The notes under the pieces: generated by a model
The model's database searches: none
Seen by the model: only the letters and a program-made list of their open reading frames with translations
What the model was told of the DNA's origin: nothing
Shown: piece by piece, positions 8,594-17,256 of the stretch
How the letters are laid out: every line of letters begins with the position of its first letter
Position numbering within the stretch: the stretch's first letter is position 1
Origin: JANXXV01 sp038230275
GTDB lineage: Bacteria > Acidobacteriota > Terriglobia > Bryobacterales > Bryobacteraceae
Length of the DNA stretch: 64,000 nucleotides
Direction: 5' to 3'
Assembly: GCA_038230275.1 (NCBI GenBank)
Contig: JBBRNO010000005.1
Coordinates: 1-64,000, forward strand
Position numbers and translations under genes: made by a program

Positions 8594-9364
8594 ATGACTC
8601 CATTGAAATCGCTCTTCGATTTGACGGGACAAGTCGCGCTGGTGACTGGCGGATCGCGCGGGTTAGGCGAAGAGATTGCGGAGGGGCTGGGGGAGGCGGG
8701 GGCGAAATTAATGCTGTTGGCCCGCCGCGATCAGTGGCTATCGCCCACCGTGGAGGCGATGCGCGCGAAGGGCTTCGAATGCGAAGGATCGGTTTGCGAC
8801 GTCTCTAATCCAGAGGATGTTTCGGCCGCGGTGGCGAAGACCGTGGCACGATTCGGGCGGCTGGATGTTTTGGTGAATAACGCCGGGGTCAGTTGGGGAG
8901 CCCCCGCCGAGGCGATGCCGCTGGAAAAATGGCGCATGGTGATCGACATTAATTTGACAGGCGCATTTCTGTTCAGCCAGGCGGCGGCGAAGCAGATGAT
9001 TCAGCAGCAATACGGGCGAATTATCAATGTCGCGTCGATTGCCGGATTGAAAGGCTCGATGAATATGCACACTGCCGGGTATGTGGCCAGCAAGGGCGGA
9101 TTGCTGGCGTTGACCAGGGAACTGGCGGCGAGTTGGGCGTGCCACAACATTCGGGTAAATGCGATTGCCCCGGGTTTCTTTCCGTCACGAATGACCGAGA
9201 AGGTACTGCCGATGATGCAGGAGTATTTGCGTACGGGCGTGCCGATGCAGCGGGCCGGACAGGCAGGCGAGTTGAAAGGTGTGGCGGTATTTCTGGCGAG
9301 TGCCGCTTCAAATTATATTACCGGCCAGGCGATTGTTGTGGACGGAGGCGCGACTGCCGTTTAA
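8594..9364 (+). CDS. SDR family oxidoreductase
   Basis: A 256-residue short-chain dehydrogenase. TGGSRGLG (18-25) binds the nucleotide, NNAGVSWG is the structural NNAG motif, INVASIAG holds the catalytic Ser region and YVASK is the catalytic Tyr-Lys motif. The C-terminal GQAIVVDGGATAV is typical of gluconate 5-dehydrogenase or 3-oxoacyl-ACP reductase-like members. ATG 8594 is chosen because it follows the aldolase stop by one base and gives the standard N-terminus; an upstream in-frame start at 8501 lies inside the aldolase gene. Substrate probably a sugar acid or hydroxy acid (inference). Confidence 0.88.
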   Translation: MTPLKSLFDLTGQVALVTGGSRGLGEEIAEGLGEAGAKLMLLARRDQWLSPTVEAMRAKGFECEGSVCDVSNPEDVSAAVAKTVARFGRLDVLVNNAGVSWGAPAEAMPLEKWRMVIDINLTGAFLFSQAAAKQMIQQQYGRIINVASIAGLKGSMNMHTAGYVASKGGLLALTRELAASWACHNIRVNAIAPGFFPSRMTEKVLPMMQEYLRTGVPMQRAGQAGELKGVAVFLASAASNYITGQAIVVDGGATAV

Positions 9365-10101
9365 CGCAACCGCTGATGCGCGTTGCGGAGCGCGTGCAGC
9401 AGTAGCACGGTATCCACGGAGTAGCACAGATACTGGATGCCGATTTCCTTCCAGCGCTCGGCTTCCTGATCGGAATTGGTGAAGACACCGACGCGTACGT
9501 TGTGCCTGGCCGCTTTGGCTACAATTTCTTGTCCGGCTGCATACACGCGCGGGTCTGAGGTGTGGCCGGGTATTCCCAGGCTCTGCGAAAGATCATACGG
9601 ACCGATAAAGAGCACGTCGACGCCGGGAATCTGCAGAATCTGATCGACGGCCTGAACTCCCGCGGCGCTCTCAATTTGCAAGACCACGGTGATGTCGGCA
9701 TTGGAACGCTTGACGAAGTCCGCGACAGGCTCCGCGGAGTAGCGCGCGGCGCGGACAAACGGATTGAACCCACGTTGTCCCAATGGGTGAAAGCGAGCGG
9801 CGGAGACGGCGGCGAGGGCCGCTTGGACAGACGAGATCTGCGGTATCTGCACGCCGGAAGCGCCCGCGTCCAGTGCCTGTTGAATTGCGGCGGCATTATT
9901 TTCCGGCACGCGCACAATGGCTGGGATGCGGGCGGCATCGCTGGCGCGGATCATGTCCGGAAGCATTTGCGCGGTGATTGGCGCATGTTCGCAATCGATG
10001 ATGACAAAATCCCAGCCTGCAGCGGCGATAATTTCGATAGAGGTGGGTGTGGGAAGTTCGCAGAACACGCCGAGCGATATTCGGGACGGAGAAAAACGCA
10101 T
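9361..10101 (-). CDS. HpcH/HpaI family aldolase
   Basis: A 246-residue class II pyruvate aldolase that cleaves or forms 2-keto-3-deoxy or 4-hydroxy-2-oxo acids. The catalytic base region DCEHAP (H39), the R64 loop (RVPENN), the metal Glu in LQIESAAGV and the metal Asp in FIGPYDLSQ are all present. The gene is convergent with the SDR gene, sharing TTAA (9361-9364) across the two stop codons. It is divergent from the beta-oxidation gene at 10159. The neighbourhood of sugar-acid genes fits a role in sugar-acid breakdown, but the substrate is not identifiable. Confidence 0.9.
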   Translation of the reverse strand: MRFSPSRISLGVFCELPTPTSIEIIAAAGWDFVIIDCEHAPITAQMLPDMIRASDAARIPAIVRVPENNAAAIQQALDAGASGVQIPQISSVQAALAAVSAARFHPLGQRGFNPFVRAARYSAEPVADFVKRSNADITVVLQIESAAGVQAVDQILQIPGVDVLFIGPYDLSQSLGIPGHTSDPRVYAAGQEIVAKAARHNVRVGVFTNSDQEAERWKEIGIQYLCYSVDTVLLLHALRNAHQRLR

Positions 10102-10158
10102 CTGAGGGCAGTGTCTCTCACAAGGAAGCGGATGTAAAGAAGCGATACACTTTTGGGG

Positions 10159-12231
10159 ATGAGCGAACTGGTGAAGTTGTCCAAAGTTGGTGGCGTTGCG
10201 GTGGTCACGATTGAGAATCCGCCGGTGAATGCGTTGAGTCCAGGCGTGCCGGAAGGCATTGGGCAGGCGATTGATTCGGTGCAGAAGGATTCGAGCGTAG
10301 ACGCCGTCGTACTGATTGGATCGGGGCGGACGTTCATTGCTGGGGCGGACATCAAGGAGTTCGGCAAGATTACGTCTGGACAGAAGCGCGGGGGGGAATT
10401 ACTTCCCCTGTTGCGCAAGTTGGAGGATTCCGTGAAGCCGGTAGTGATGGCCATCCATGGCACGGCACTTGGCGGCGGGCTGGAAGTGGCGATGGCCGGG
10501 CACTATCGTGTGGCGGTTGCCAGCGCGCAGGTGGGACAGCCCGAGGTGAAGTTGGGAATTATCCCCGGAGGCGAAGGCACGCAACGCCTGCCGCGCTTGG
10601 CGGGCATCGCGATGGCTTTGGAGATGTGCGTGGCTGGTGAGCCGATTTCCGCGGCACAGGCGCTGGAATGCGGCATTGTGGACCGGATCATCGAAGGTGA
10701 CTTGTTGGCCGGTGCCGTGGAGTTTGCCCGTGGAGTTACGAGCGCGCGTAAGACCCGTGAGCGCAATGAAAAGTTGGAGTACGATGCGGCGGTGTTCGCC
10801 AACGCTCGCGAGGCCGCGCGGAAGAAGTTCCGTGGTTTATCGGCGCCGCAAGCGGCGATTGATGCAGTGGAAGCCGCTGCGACTCTGCCGTTTGAGGAGG
10901 GTTGCCGGGTTGAAGCCGATTTGTTTCAGAAGTGCCTCTTCTCAGATCAATCGAAGGGGATGATCCACGCCTTTTTCGGTGAGCGGGCGGTAGCGAAGAT
11001 TCCGGATATTCCGAAGGACACGCCGCTGCTGCCCATTCGTAAAGCGGCGGTGATTGGCGCCGGCACCATGGGCGGGGGCATCGCCATGAACTACGCGAAT
11101 GCCGGGATACCAGTGATTCTGAAAGAGACGTCGCAAGCTGCGCTGGACCGTGGCATTGCGACTATCCGGAAGAACTATGAGAATTCGGTAAAGAAAGGAC
11201 GCTTCCCGCAAGCGGTAATGGATCAGCGGATGGCGCTGATTACGCCGGCGCTTACCTACAATGGCTTCGCAGACGCGGACATCATTGTGGAGGCGGTGTT
11301 TGAGGAGATGAAGCTGAAGAAGCAGATCTTCACTGAGATGGACGCTGTTGCCAAGCCCGATGCGATTCTAGCTTCGAATACTTCCACGTTGAATATCGAT
11401 CAGATTGCCTCTGCCACCAAGCGGCCTGAGATGGTGATTGGACATCACTTCTTCAGTCCGGCCAACGTGATGCGGTTGCTTGAGATTGTGCGTGGGGAAG
11501 CTACGACCAACCAGGTCATTGCAACGTCAATGGATTTGGCGAAGCGGTTGAAAAAGGTTGGAGTGCTGGTGGGAAATTGCTTCGGCTTCGTTGGGAACCG
11601 CATGTTTGGGCCTTACCGGAGGGAAGCGCAGTTCCTGGTGGAAGAGGGCGCGGCGATGGAGGCGGTGGACGCAGCGCTGTATGACTTTGGAATGGCAATG
11701 GGTCCGCTGGCCGTGGGCGATTTGGCCGGGCTGGATGTTGGCTGGCGAATCAGGAAAGAGATTAAGCACCTGGAAGTGCCTGGCGTCCGTTACCCGTTTT
11801 CCGAAGACATGCTGGCGGAGATGGGGCGCTTCGGACAGAAGACCGGCGCCGGATGGTACAAGTACGACGAACAACGCCGGCCGGTTCCCGATGCTGAGGT
11901 GCAGGCGATGGTGGCGGCAGAGGCGAAAAAGGCAGGCATCCCGCGGCGGTCCATCGGCGCTGAAGAAATGGTCGAACGAACGGTGTATGCATTGATCAAT
12001 GAAGGCGCGAACATTCTGCAGGAAGGCATCGCGTTACGCGCCGTGGACATCGATATTATCTATCTGCAGGGCTATGGCTTTCCAAAACATCGCGGTGGTC
12101 CCATGTTTTACGCGGATACGGTTGGGCTGAAGAAGGTCTACGGCCGCATTCTGGAATTTGGCTGGCAGCCCGCACCACTGCTGGCGCGGCTGGCGTCGGA
12201 GGGCAAGACCTTTGCTAGCCTGAACGTATGA
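10159..12231 (+). CDS. Multifunctional enoyl-CoA hydratase/3-hydroxyacyl-CoA dehydrogenase (FadB/FadJ-like)
   Basis: A 690-residue fatty-acid beta-oxidation enzyme. Residues 1-190 are the crotonase domain, with oxyanion motif GRTFIAGADIKEF and catalytic Glu in EVKLGIIPGGEGT. From about 295 the NAD-binding Rossmann motif GAGTMGGGIAMNYANAGIPV starts the dehydrogenase, with GHHFFSPANVM and two C-terminal 3HCDH domains. ATG 10159 is preferred over a TTG two codons upstream. GATACACT directly precedes it, and there is no Shine-Dalgarno. It overlaps the thiolase start by four bases (ATGA), so hydratase, dehydrogenase and thiolase are made together. Confidence 0.93.
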   Translation: MSELVKLSKVGGVAVVTIENPPVNALSPGVPEGIGQAIDSVQKDSSVDAVVLIGSGRTFIAGADIKEFGKITSGQKRGGELLPLLRKLEDSVKPVVMAIHGTALGGGLEVAMAGHYRVAVASAQVGQPEVKLGIIPGGEGTQRLPRLAGIAMALEMCVAGEPISAAQALECGIVDRIIEGDLLAGAVEFARGVTSARKTRERNEKLEYDAAVFANAREAARKKFRGLSAPQAAIDAVEAAATLPFEEGCRVEADLFQKCLFSDQSKGMIHAFFGERAVAKIPDIPKDTPLLPIRKAAVIGAGTMGGGIAMNYANAGIPVILKETSQAALDRGIATIRKNYENSVKKGRFPQAVMDQRMALITPALTYNGFADADIIVEAVFEEMKLKKQIFTEMDAVAKPDAILASNTSTLNIDQIASATKRPEMVIGHHFFSPANVMRLLEIVRGEATTNQVIATSMDLAKRLKKVGVLVGNCFGFVGNRMFGPYRREAQFLVEEGAAMEAVDAALYDFGMAMGPLAVGDLAGLDVGWRIRKEIKHLEVPGVRYPFSEDMLAEMGRFGQKTGAGWYKYDEQRRPVPDAEVQAMVAAEAKKAGIPRRSIGAEEMVERTVYALINEGANILQEGIALRAVDIDIIYLQGYGFPKHRGGPMFYADTVGLKKVYGRILEFGWQPAPLLARLASEGKTFASLNV

Positions 12232-13355
12232 GGGAAGCGGTGATTGTTGCCAGTTCGCGCACGCCGCTGGCGAAATCGTTTCGAGGATCGTTCAAGAATG
12301 TACGTCCGGACGATATGGCTGCGCATTGCATCGCGGATGTGTTGAACAAAGTACCGGCGCTTAGTTCCGCTGAGGTTGGCGATGTGATTCTGGGCTGTGC
12401 GTATCCATCGGGCAAGCAGGGATCGAACGTAGCGCGGGTAGCGGCGTTCCGCGCTGGACTGCCCGCCACCGTTCCTGCCACAACGGTGAACCGTTTTTGT
12501 TCTTCCGGATTGCAGGCCATCGTGATGGCGGCGCATCAGATTGTGCAGGAAGGCGTTGACGCTGCGATTGGCGGCGGAGTGGAAAGCATCACCATGCTGA
12601 ATCGGGAGTCCGACCCGAATCCCTCCTTACTCACATCGCGGCCCGCGCTGTATATGGCGATGGGCGATACAGCGGAAGTTGTGGCGAAGCGCTACGGCGT
12701 CAGCCGCGAACGGCAAGACGAGTTCGCGTTTCAGAGCCAGCTGCGGACGGCGGCGGCGCAAGTGGCGGGGTGGTTCGATGAAGAGATTGCACCGCTGGAA
12801 GGTTTGGCGCGGGATGAGTGCAATCGGCCGGGCACTACACTTGAGGGACTGTTGGCGTTGAAGCCGTATTTTGATGCTGTCAGCGGGCGGGGCACGGTGA
12901 CGGCGGGCAATTCCTCGCAGCTGTCAGACGGCGCGTCCGCCACGCTGGTGATGTCAAGGACGCGCGCCGAGGCACTGGGAATTCCGTACAAGCTGATCTT
13001 CCGCGGCTTTGCGGTTGTGGGCTGTGAGCCGGACGAGATGGGTATCGGTCCGGTGTTCGCGGTGCCTAAGCTGCTGGCGAGGTTTGGGCTGAGTGTGAAT
13101 GACATCGATCTCTGGGAACTAAACGAAGCCTTTGCCGTGCAGGTGGTCTACTGCCGTGACCGGCTTGGGATCGATCCGGAGAAGTTGAACGTGAACGGCG
13201 GCGCGATTGCCATTGGCCATCCATTCGGCATGACGGGTTCGCGGCTTACCGGAACGCTGGCGAATGAGATGCAGCGCCGGCGGCTGCGGTACGGCGTGGT
13301 GACCATGTGCATTGGCGGCGGCCAGGGAGCTGCTGCTTTGTTTGAAGCTGCCTGA
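12228..13355 (+). CDS. Acetyl-CoA acyltransferase (thiolase)
   Basis: A 375-residue thiolase completing beta-oxidation by cleaving 3-ketoacyl-CoA. The acyl-accepting Cys lies in NRFCSSGLQ (C91), NEAFAVQ is the Asn-Glu-Ala-Phe motif, the His is in GHPFGMTGSR (H331) and the second catalytic Cys in MCIGGGQG (C361). All key residues are present and the length is slightly short of the usual 390. It is translationally coupled to the FadB-like gene through an ATGA overlap. Confidence 0.92.
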   Translation: MREAVIVASSRTPLAKSFRGSFKNVRPDDMAAHCIADVLNKVPALSSAEVGDVILGCAYPSGKQGSNVARVAAFRAGLPATVPATTVNRFCSSGLQAIVMAAHQIVQEGVDAAIGGGVESITMLNRESDPNPSLLTSRPALYMAMGDTAEVVAKRYGVSRERQDEFAFQSQLRTAAAQVAGWFDEEIAPLEGLARDECNRPGTTLEGLLALKPYFDAVSGRGTVTAGNSSQLSDGASATLVMSRTRAEALGIPYKLIFRGFAVVGCEPDEMGIGPVFAVPKLLARFGLSVNDIDLWELNEAFAVQVVYCRDRLGIDPEKLNVNGGAIAIGHPFGMTGSRLTGTLANEMQRRRLRYGVVTMCIGGGQGAAALFEAA

Positions 13356-13397
13356 TGCGGAAACGCTGAAACTGGCGTCCACCCTGCGGAGGCGCAA

Positions 13398-13565
13398 ATG
13401 GCGACGAAGGGAAAGGCGAAAGTCGAGAAAGTGATGCATGAATTCAAAGAGGGCAAACTGAAGTCGGGCGGCAAGAAGAAAGTGACTAGCCGGAAGCAGG
13501 CAGTGGCGATCGCATTAAGTGAAGCACGCCAGGCGGGCGCGAAGATTCCCAAGCAGGAGGCTTGA
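13398..13565 (+). CDS. DUF6496 small basic protein
   Basis: A 55-residue lysine-rich protein (start MATKGKAKVEKVMHEF; later VTSRKQAVAIALSEARQAG), a pattern I recognise as DUF6496. A good Shine-Dalgarno GGAGG (13388-13392) sits 5 bases before the ATG. It has no signal peptide or membrane segment. Members are often described as possible DNA-binding or stress-related proteins, but function is unproven. It lies between the thiolase and CBS genes on the same strand. Confidence 0.78.
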   Translation: MATKGKAKVEKVMHEFKEGKLKSGGKKKVTSRKQAVAIALSEARQAGAKIPKQEA

Positions 13566-13624
13566 CGCCGGCTGTGGGCTCTGATATCAACGGTACTCAC
13601 CAATCACGTTGGGGAGGAACTTGC

Positions 13625-14074
13625 ATGAAACCCGCAGATTCAATTCGATTCATCCTGGAACACAAGGCTCCGGCCGTATGGTCGTTGCCTCCGGAGGCCT
13701 CTGTTTATGAGGCGATCCAAATGATGTCAGAAAAGCAAGTGGGAGCACTCCTGGTGATGACGAATAATCATCTGGTGGGTTTCATCTCCGAGCGTGATTA
13801 TGCGCGGAAGGTGATTCTGCAAGGGCGGTCATCCCGGGATACGCTGGTGAGCGAGATCATGTCGGCGCCCGTGACAACCGTTTCTCCAGCGCAGACCATT
13901 GACGAGTGCATGCGATTGATGACGGCAAATCGAATCCGGCACTTGCCTGTTGTGGAACACGGCAAGGTGACTGGTATTGTTTCTATCGGAGATCTGGTGC
14001 GATGGATCATTTCGTCGCAGGAAGAAACAATTCACCAACTGCACAGCTACATTTCCGGAGCCTATCCAGGTTAA
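13625..14074 (+). CDS. CBS-domain protein
   Basis: A 149-residue protein of two tandem CBS domains (about 20-75 and 85-140), which bind adenine nucleotides. The second has the classic pattern MSAPVTTVSPAQTIDECMRL followed by IRHLPVVEHGKVTGIVSIGDLV. ATG 13625 is chosen for the GGGGAGGAA Shine-Dalgarno about 6 bases upstream; an earlier in-frame start at 13562 would add residues unlike the family. No catalytic domain is attached, so it is probably a free-standing energy-sensing regulator (inference). Confidence 0.88.
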   Translation: MKPADSIRFILEHKAPAVWSLPPEASVYEAIQMMSEKQVGALLVMTNNHLVGFISERDYARKVILQGRSSRDTLVSEIMSAPVTTVSPAQTIDECMRLMTANRIRHLPVVEHGKVTGIVSIGDLVRWIISSQEETIHQLHSYISGAYPG

Positions 14075-14095
14075 TATTGGCGTTAAATCTTGGCG

Positions 14096-14863
14096 TCAGA
14101 GGCGGTGCCACATCGCATCCGCGCGGTGGAAGTTTTCGGTGGAGAGCAGGCGAAATGAGTTTCCGTCCCAGGAATGCTGTTCCACCGCGATGCGGTTCAA
14201 CTCCGCGCGGATGACGTTAAACGAGTTCGCCTCACCGCGGCCGCGCGTGGAGAGGGCAGTGCCGCCCTGCACGAAAATTGCCGGACCACTCACCATGCTG
14301 TTGGTAATGTGAAGGTGGCCAGACAACACCATATCCACTCCGCACCTGGCAATTCCGGCCACGGCCATCTTGGCACGGCCCACCAAGGAGTGACGCTCCA
14401 GATGCTCCGGAAGATCGAAGGGATGATGAGCCACCAGTATTTTCACGCGGTTCTGCAGGGGACGGAAGCTCTCCTCAATGCGACTGATCTGCGCCGCGTT
14501 GATGCGGCCTCCTTTGAAAATCAGCGCACGCGCGGTGTTCACGCCGAAGACAGCGATTTCAGCATCGGAGTAGAAGGGATCGCGATCTTCCGTGATGCTC
14601 TCGTAAAAGTGATCGAGGCCGGAGCGGAACCGGTTGTATACGTTATGTAGCGGCACGTCATGGTTTCCGGGGACAACAATCTGGGGGTAGGGCAACGCGT
14701 CCAGAAACTGGCGGGCCGAGGCGAACTCGGCGGCCCTGGCACGCTGCGTCAAGTCGCCCGATACCGCTATCAGATCGGGCTTGATTCCGTGTACCGCTTC
14801 TATCAGCGGACTGTACACGCGTTCGTCCACCCGGCCGAAGTGTAGATCCGAAAGATGAATCAC
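14096..14863 (-). CDS. Calcineurin-like metallophosphoesterase
   Basis: A 255-residue phosphoesterase of the CpdA/Icc class. All dinuclear metal motifs are visible: HLSDLHFG, GDLT, GNHD, HHPF and GHLH. GTG 14863 gives the usual N-terminus, two residues before HLSDLHFG. An AGGAGG at 14879-14884 is 15 bases from the GTG but 6 from an ATT at 14872, so a rare ATT start cannot be excluded. The AGGAGG overlaps the end of the upstream lipid kinase gene, indicating operon coupling. Substrate may be cyclic nucleotides or a lipid-linked phosphate. Confidence 0.87.
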   Translation of the reverse strand: MIHLSDLHFGRVDERVYSPLIEAVHGIKPDLIAVSGDLTQRARAAEFASARQFLDALPYPQIVVPGNHDVPLHNVYNRFRSGLDHFYESITEDRDPFYSDAEIAVFGVNTARALIFKGGRINAAQISRIEESFRPLQNRVKILVAHHPFDLPEHLERHSLVGRAKMAVAGIARCGVDMVLSGHLHITNSMVSGPAIFVQGGTALSTRGRGEANSFNVIRAELNRIAVEQHSWDGNSFRLLSTENFHRADAMWHRL

Positions 14864-14882
14864 CGTACGAATGAGCGGCCTC

Positions 14883-15794
14883 CTATGGAACCAATACCTG
14901 CAAGGCGCCGGGGCGGACGCGGTAATGCAAAGGTGTCCGAAGAACTGCAATCTCCCCATCCAGGGAGATGCGCGCGTGCTTGCGGCGGGTCTCTATCAAT
15001 GTCTCTTCCAGGCTGAATACTTCAAAGTCTTTCTCCGTGCGCAGCCTTCCGAACAAAGCTGCCAGCGAAAGCCAGATTAACCGGGCGCGGGAGGCGGGCT
15101 GGGCGATATACAGCGACAGCCGACCCGAATTCAAGCGGGACCGCGTTCCGACATTCAATCCTTCGATCCGGTATTCGTTGTTTCCCACAAAGACGAAGGG
15201 AGATTTGCGTACCCGCGTTTGCCCATCCATGTCCAGCCGTACACGGACGGACCGGAATCGCCGCAGCACAGTGAGCGATGCCCAAAAAACAGCGGACCAT
15301 TTACTGCGGCCGGTGCGGCGTTGGAGATCGCGCTCAAACACCATGCTTGGGTAGAGGCCGAGACTGGAGTTATTCACGAAGATGCGGCCATTCACTTCGC
15401 CAACATCGCAATGGGCGGTCTTGCCGCCGGTGATGGTGGTGACGGCGGCCTCCAGGTCCGGCGGAATATGCATGTCTTTGGCGAAATGGTTCAAGGTGCC
15501 CATCGGCAATACACCGAGGATCGCACTACTGCCGGCCAAGGCCGAGGCAACCGCGCTAACTGTTCCATCTCCGCCGGCAGCCACCACAATCTGAGCGCCC
15601 TGCATGACGGCGTTTCTGGCGAGGTGATCGGGTGGGGCGGACCGGCAGGCGATCGATATTTGCGCATCCCATCCGTAGGATGCAAATAGCGCGCTTATCC
15701 GATCTCTGCTCTGCGAATTGCCGCCCGCACCGGAGCCTTCATTCAGAATCACCGTAACTTTACGAACGTCAGGACTGCGTTCATCCAGAAGCAT
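14883..15794 (-). CDS. Diacylglycerol kinase family lipid kinase
   Basis: A 303-residue soluble lipid kinase of the YegS/DagK_cat family. The nucleotide-binding loop VAAGGDGTVSAV and the PMGTLNHFAKD motif are intact, and the N-terminal ILNEGSGAGG strand is typical. The start overlaps the PAP2 gene by 46 bases; no later standard start precedes the first conserved strand, so this overlap is probably real. With a PAP2 phosphatase and a metallophosphoesterase beside it, a role in phospholipid or isoprenoid-phosphate turnover is likely. Confidence 0.88.
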   Translation of the reverse strand: MLLDERSPDVRKVTVILNEGSGAGGNSQSRDRISALFASYGWDAQISIACRSAPPDHLARNAVMQGAQIVVAAGGDGTVSAVASALAGSSAILGVLPMGTLNHFAKDMHIPPDLEAAVTTITGGKTAHCDVGEVNGRIFVNNSSLGLYPSMVFERDLQRRTGRSKWSAVFWASLTVLRRFRSVRVRLDMDGQTRVRKSPFVFVGNNEYRIEGLNVGTRSRLNSGRLSLYIAQPASRARLIWLSLAALFGRLRTEKDFEVFSLEETLIETRRKHARISLDGEIAVLRTPLHYRVRPGALQVLVP

Positions 15795-16366
15795 GCGATC
15801 AGGACACCCCCTGCTACATCGGTTGGATAATGTACACCCAGATAGACGCGAGAAAGACAGATTAATGCAATGGACGAAATGGCGGAAAGCAAGAAGAAGA
15901 CGCGCTGCGTTCGGTGCTTTGCAAGCCGGGCCGAGACATATCCAAGAGTTCCGTAAAGGGAAGTGCTGAATAACGCATGTCCGCTGGGGAAGCTGTAGGT
16001 GGTGGGCTGTACGATATCAAAGAATGCGCCCGGACGTTCCCGCCGAATCAGAAGTTTCAGGCCATTCTCGATGGGTATTGAACCCACGAGGACGATTGCT
16101 AGGACCAGAGCGTGGCGGGAGCGGTCCTCTCTTAGGAGCAAAGCGAAGGCGACGGCCGCCGCCGGCAGGATCCAGCCCAGCGAGCCAAAAAACGTGACGA
16201 CCGTCATCGCCGTGGTGAGTGGGGACGCCGCGAGATTGTGAATTCTGGCGCGGACGAAAAGATCGAATGGTAATGTCTGTCCCGCTTTCACTGCCGCCGT
16301 TAATAAGCAGAACGCGATCAGCGCCAAAGCCGCCAGGATGGCGTGCCGCCGCACCGGCCGATCCAT
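15749..16366 (-). CDS. PAP2 family membrane phosphatase
   Basis: A 205-residue membrane protein with about five transmembrane helices and a complete PAP2 active site: K104..R111-P112, PSGH (127-130) and SRxxxxxHxxxD (S172, R173, H179, D183). Such enzymes dephosphorylate phosphatidic acid or undecaprenyl pyrophosphate on the outer membrane face. The ATG overlaps the metF stop by one base (TGATG), and the end overlaps the lipid kinase gene by 46 bases. Confidence 0.9.
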   Translation of the reverse strand: MDRPVRRHAILAALALIAFCLLTAAVKAGQTLPFDLFVRARIHNLAASPLTTAMTVVTFFGSLGWILPAAAVAFALLLREDRSRHALVLAIVLVGSIPIENGLKLLIRRERPGAFFDIVQPTTYSFPSGHALFSTSLYGTLGYVSARLAKHRTQRVFFLLSAISSIALICLSRVYLGVHYPTDVAGGVLIACFWMNAVLTFVKLR

Positions 16367-17256
16367 CAGGCTACTGCGCTTAGGCCTGCTGCGCGAATCG
16401 CGGAGAGCACCTGTTGCGTGGCTTTACTACGGTTCAACGTATAGAAGTGGATGCCCGGCGCTCCGGCGCGCAACAGTTCGACGCACTGCTCGGTTGCGTG
16501 GGCAATTCCAATGTCAAGGATGGCGTCAGGTTCGCTTCGGCGCGCATCCAGACCGGCCGCCAGCCGGTAGGGCAGGGAAACGCCGCACATCGACGTCATC
16601 TTCTCGGCCTGATTCGCGTTGGTGATCGGCATGATGCCGGGGAGGATTGGAACGTCCACGCCGTTGTCGCGAGCATATTCCACGAATTCAAAGTAACGCC
16701 GGTTATCGAAGAACAACTGCGACACGACGAACTGCGCTCCGTCCCGCACTTTCTTTTTGAGATTCGCCAGATCCACGGCCGGGTTCAGAGACTCCACGTG
16801 CTTTTCCGGATAGCAGGCGGCGCCGATGCACAATTTTCCCGCGTACTCTTCCCGAATGAAGCCGGCCAATTCGTTGGCGTAACGGAAGCCGCCCTCGGTA
16901 TATTGAAACGTCGTTTCGCCTTTCGGAGGATCGCCGCGGAGGGCCAGAACATTCTCCACGCCTGCTTCCACCAGCCTATCCAAAACGTGCTTAAGATCGT
17001 CGCGCGTGGCTCCTACGCAGGTGAGATGCGCCATGGCTTCGATACCGGTGTCGCGCTTAATGCGGCTGACGATGTCGATGGTCTTTTCGCGAGTGGTTCC
17101 GCCCGCTCCGTAGGTCACCGATACGAAACTGGGTTCCAGCGGACCGAGTTCGGCGATGGTCATCTCCAGTTGCCTGGCTGCCTCGTCGGTTTTCGGAGGG
17201 AAGAATTCGAAAGAGAAAACCGGACGCTTCCGGGCCAGAATGTCGCTGATAAACAT
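16366..17256 (-). CDS. metF: 5,10-methylenetetrahydrofolate reductase
   Basis: A 296-residue flavoenzyme reducing methylene-THF to methyl-THF for methionine synthesis. Signatures include FSFEFFPPKTDEA at the N-terminus, SVTYGAGGTTR, AHLTCVGATRDDL, ALRGDPPKG and the QLFFDN strand. Length is standard. It begins inside the threonine synthase stop (TAATG) and ends inside the PAP2 start (TGATG), so it is translationally coupled on both sides. Confidence 0.95.
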   Translation of the reverse strand: MFISDILARKRPVFSFEFFPPKTDEAARQLEMTIAELGPLEPSFVSVTYGAGGTTREKTIDIVSRIKRDTGIEAMAHLTCVGATRDDLKHVLDRLVEAGVENVLALRGDPPKGETTFQYTEGGFRYANELAGFIREEYAGKLCIGAACYPEKHVESLNPAVDLANLKKKVRDGAQFVVSQLFFDNRRYFEFVEYARDNGVDVPILPGIMPITNANQAEKMTSMCGVSLPYRLAAGLDARRSEPDAILDIGIAHATEQCVELLRAGAPGIHFYTLNRSKATQQVLSAIRAAGLSAVA

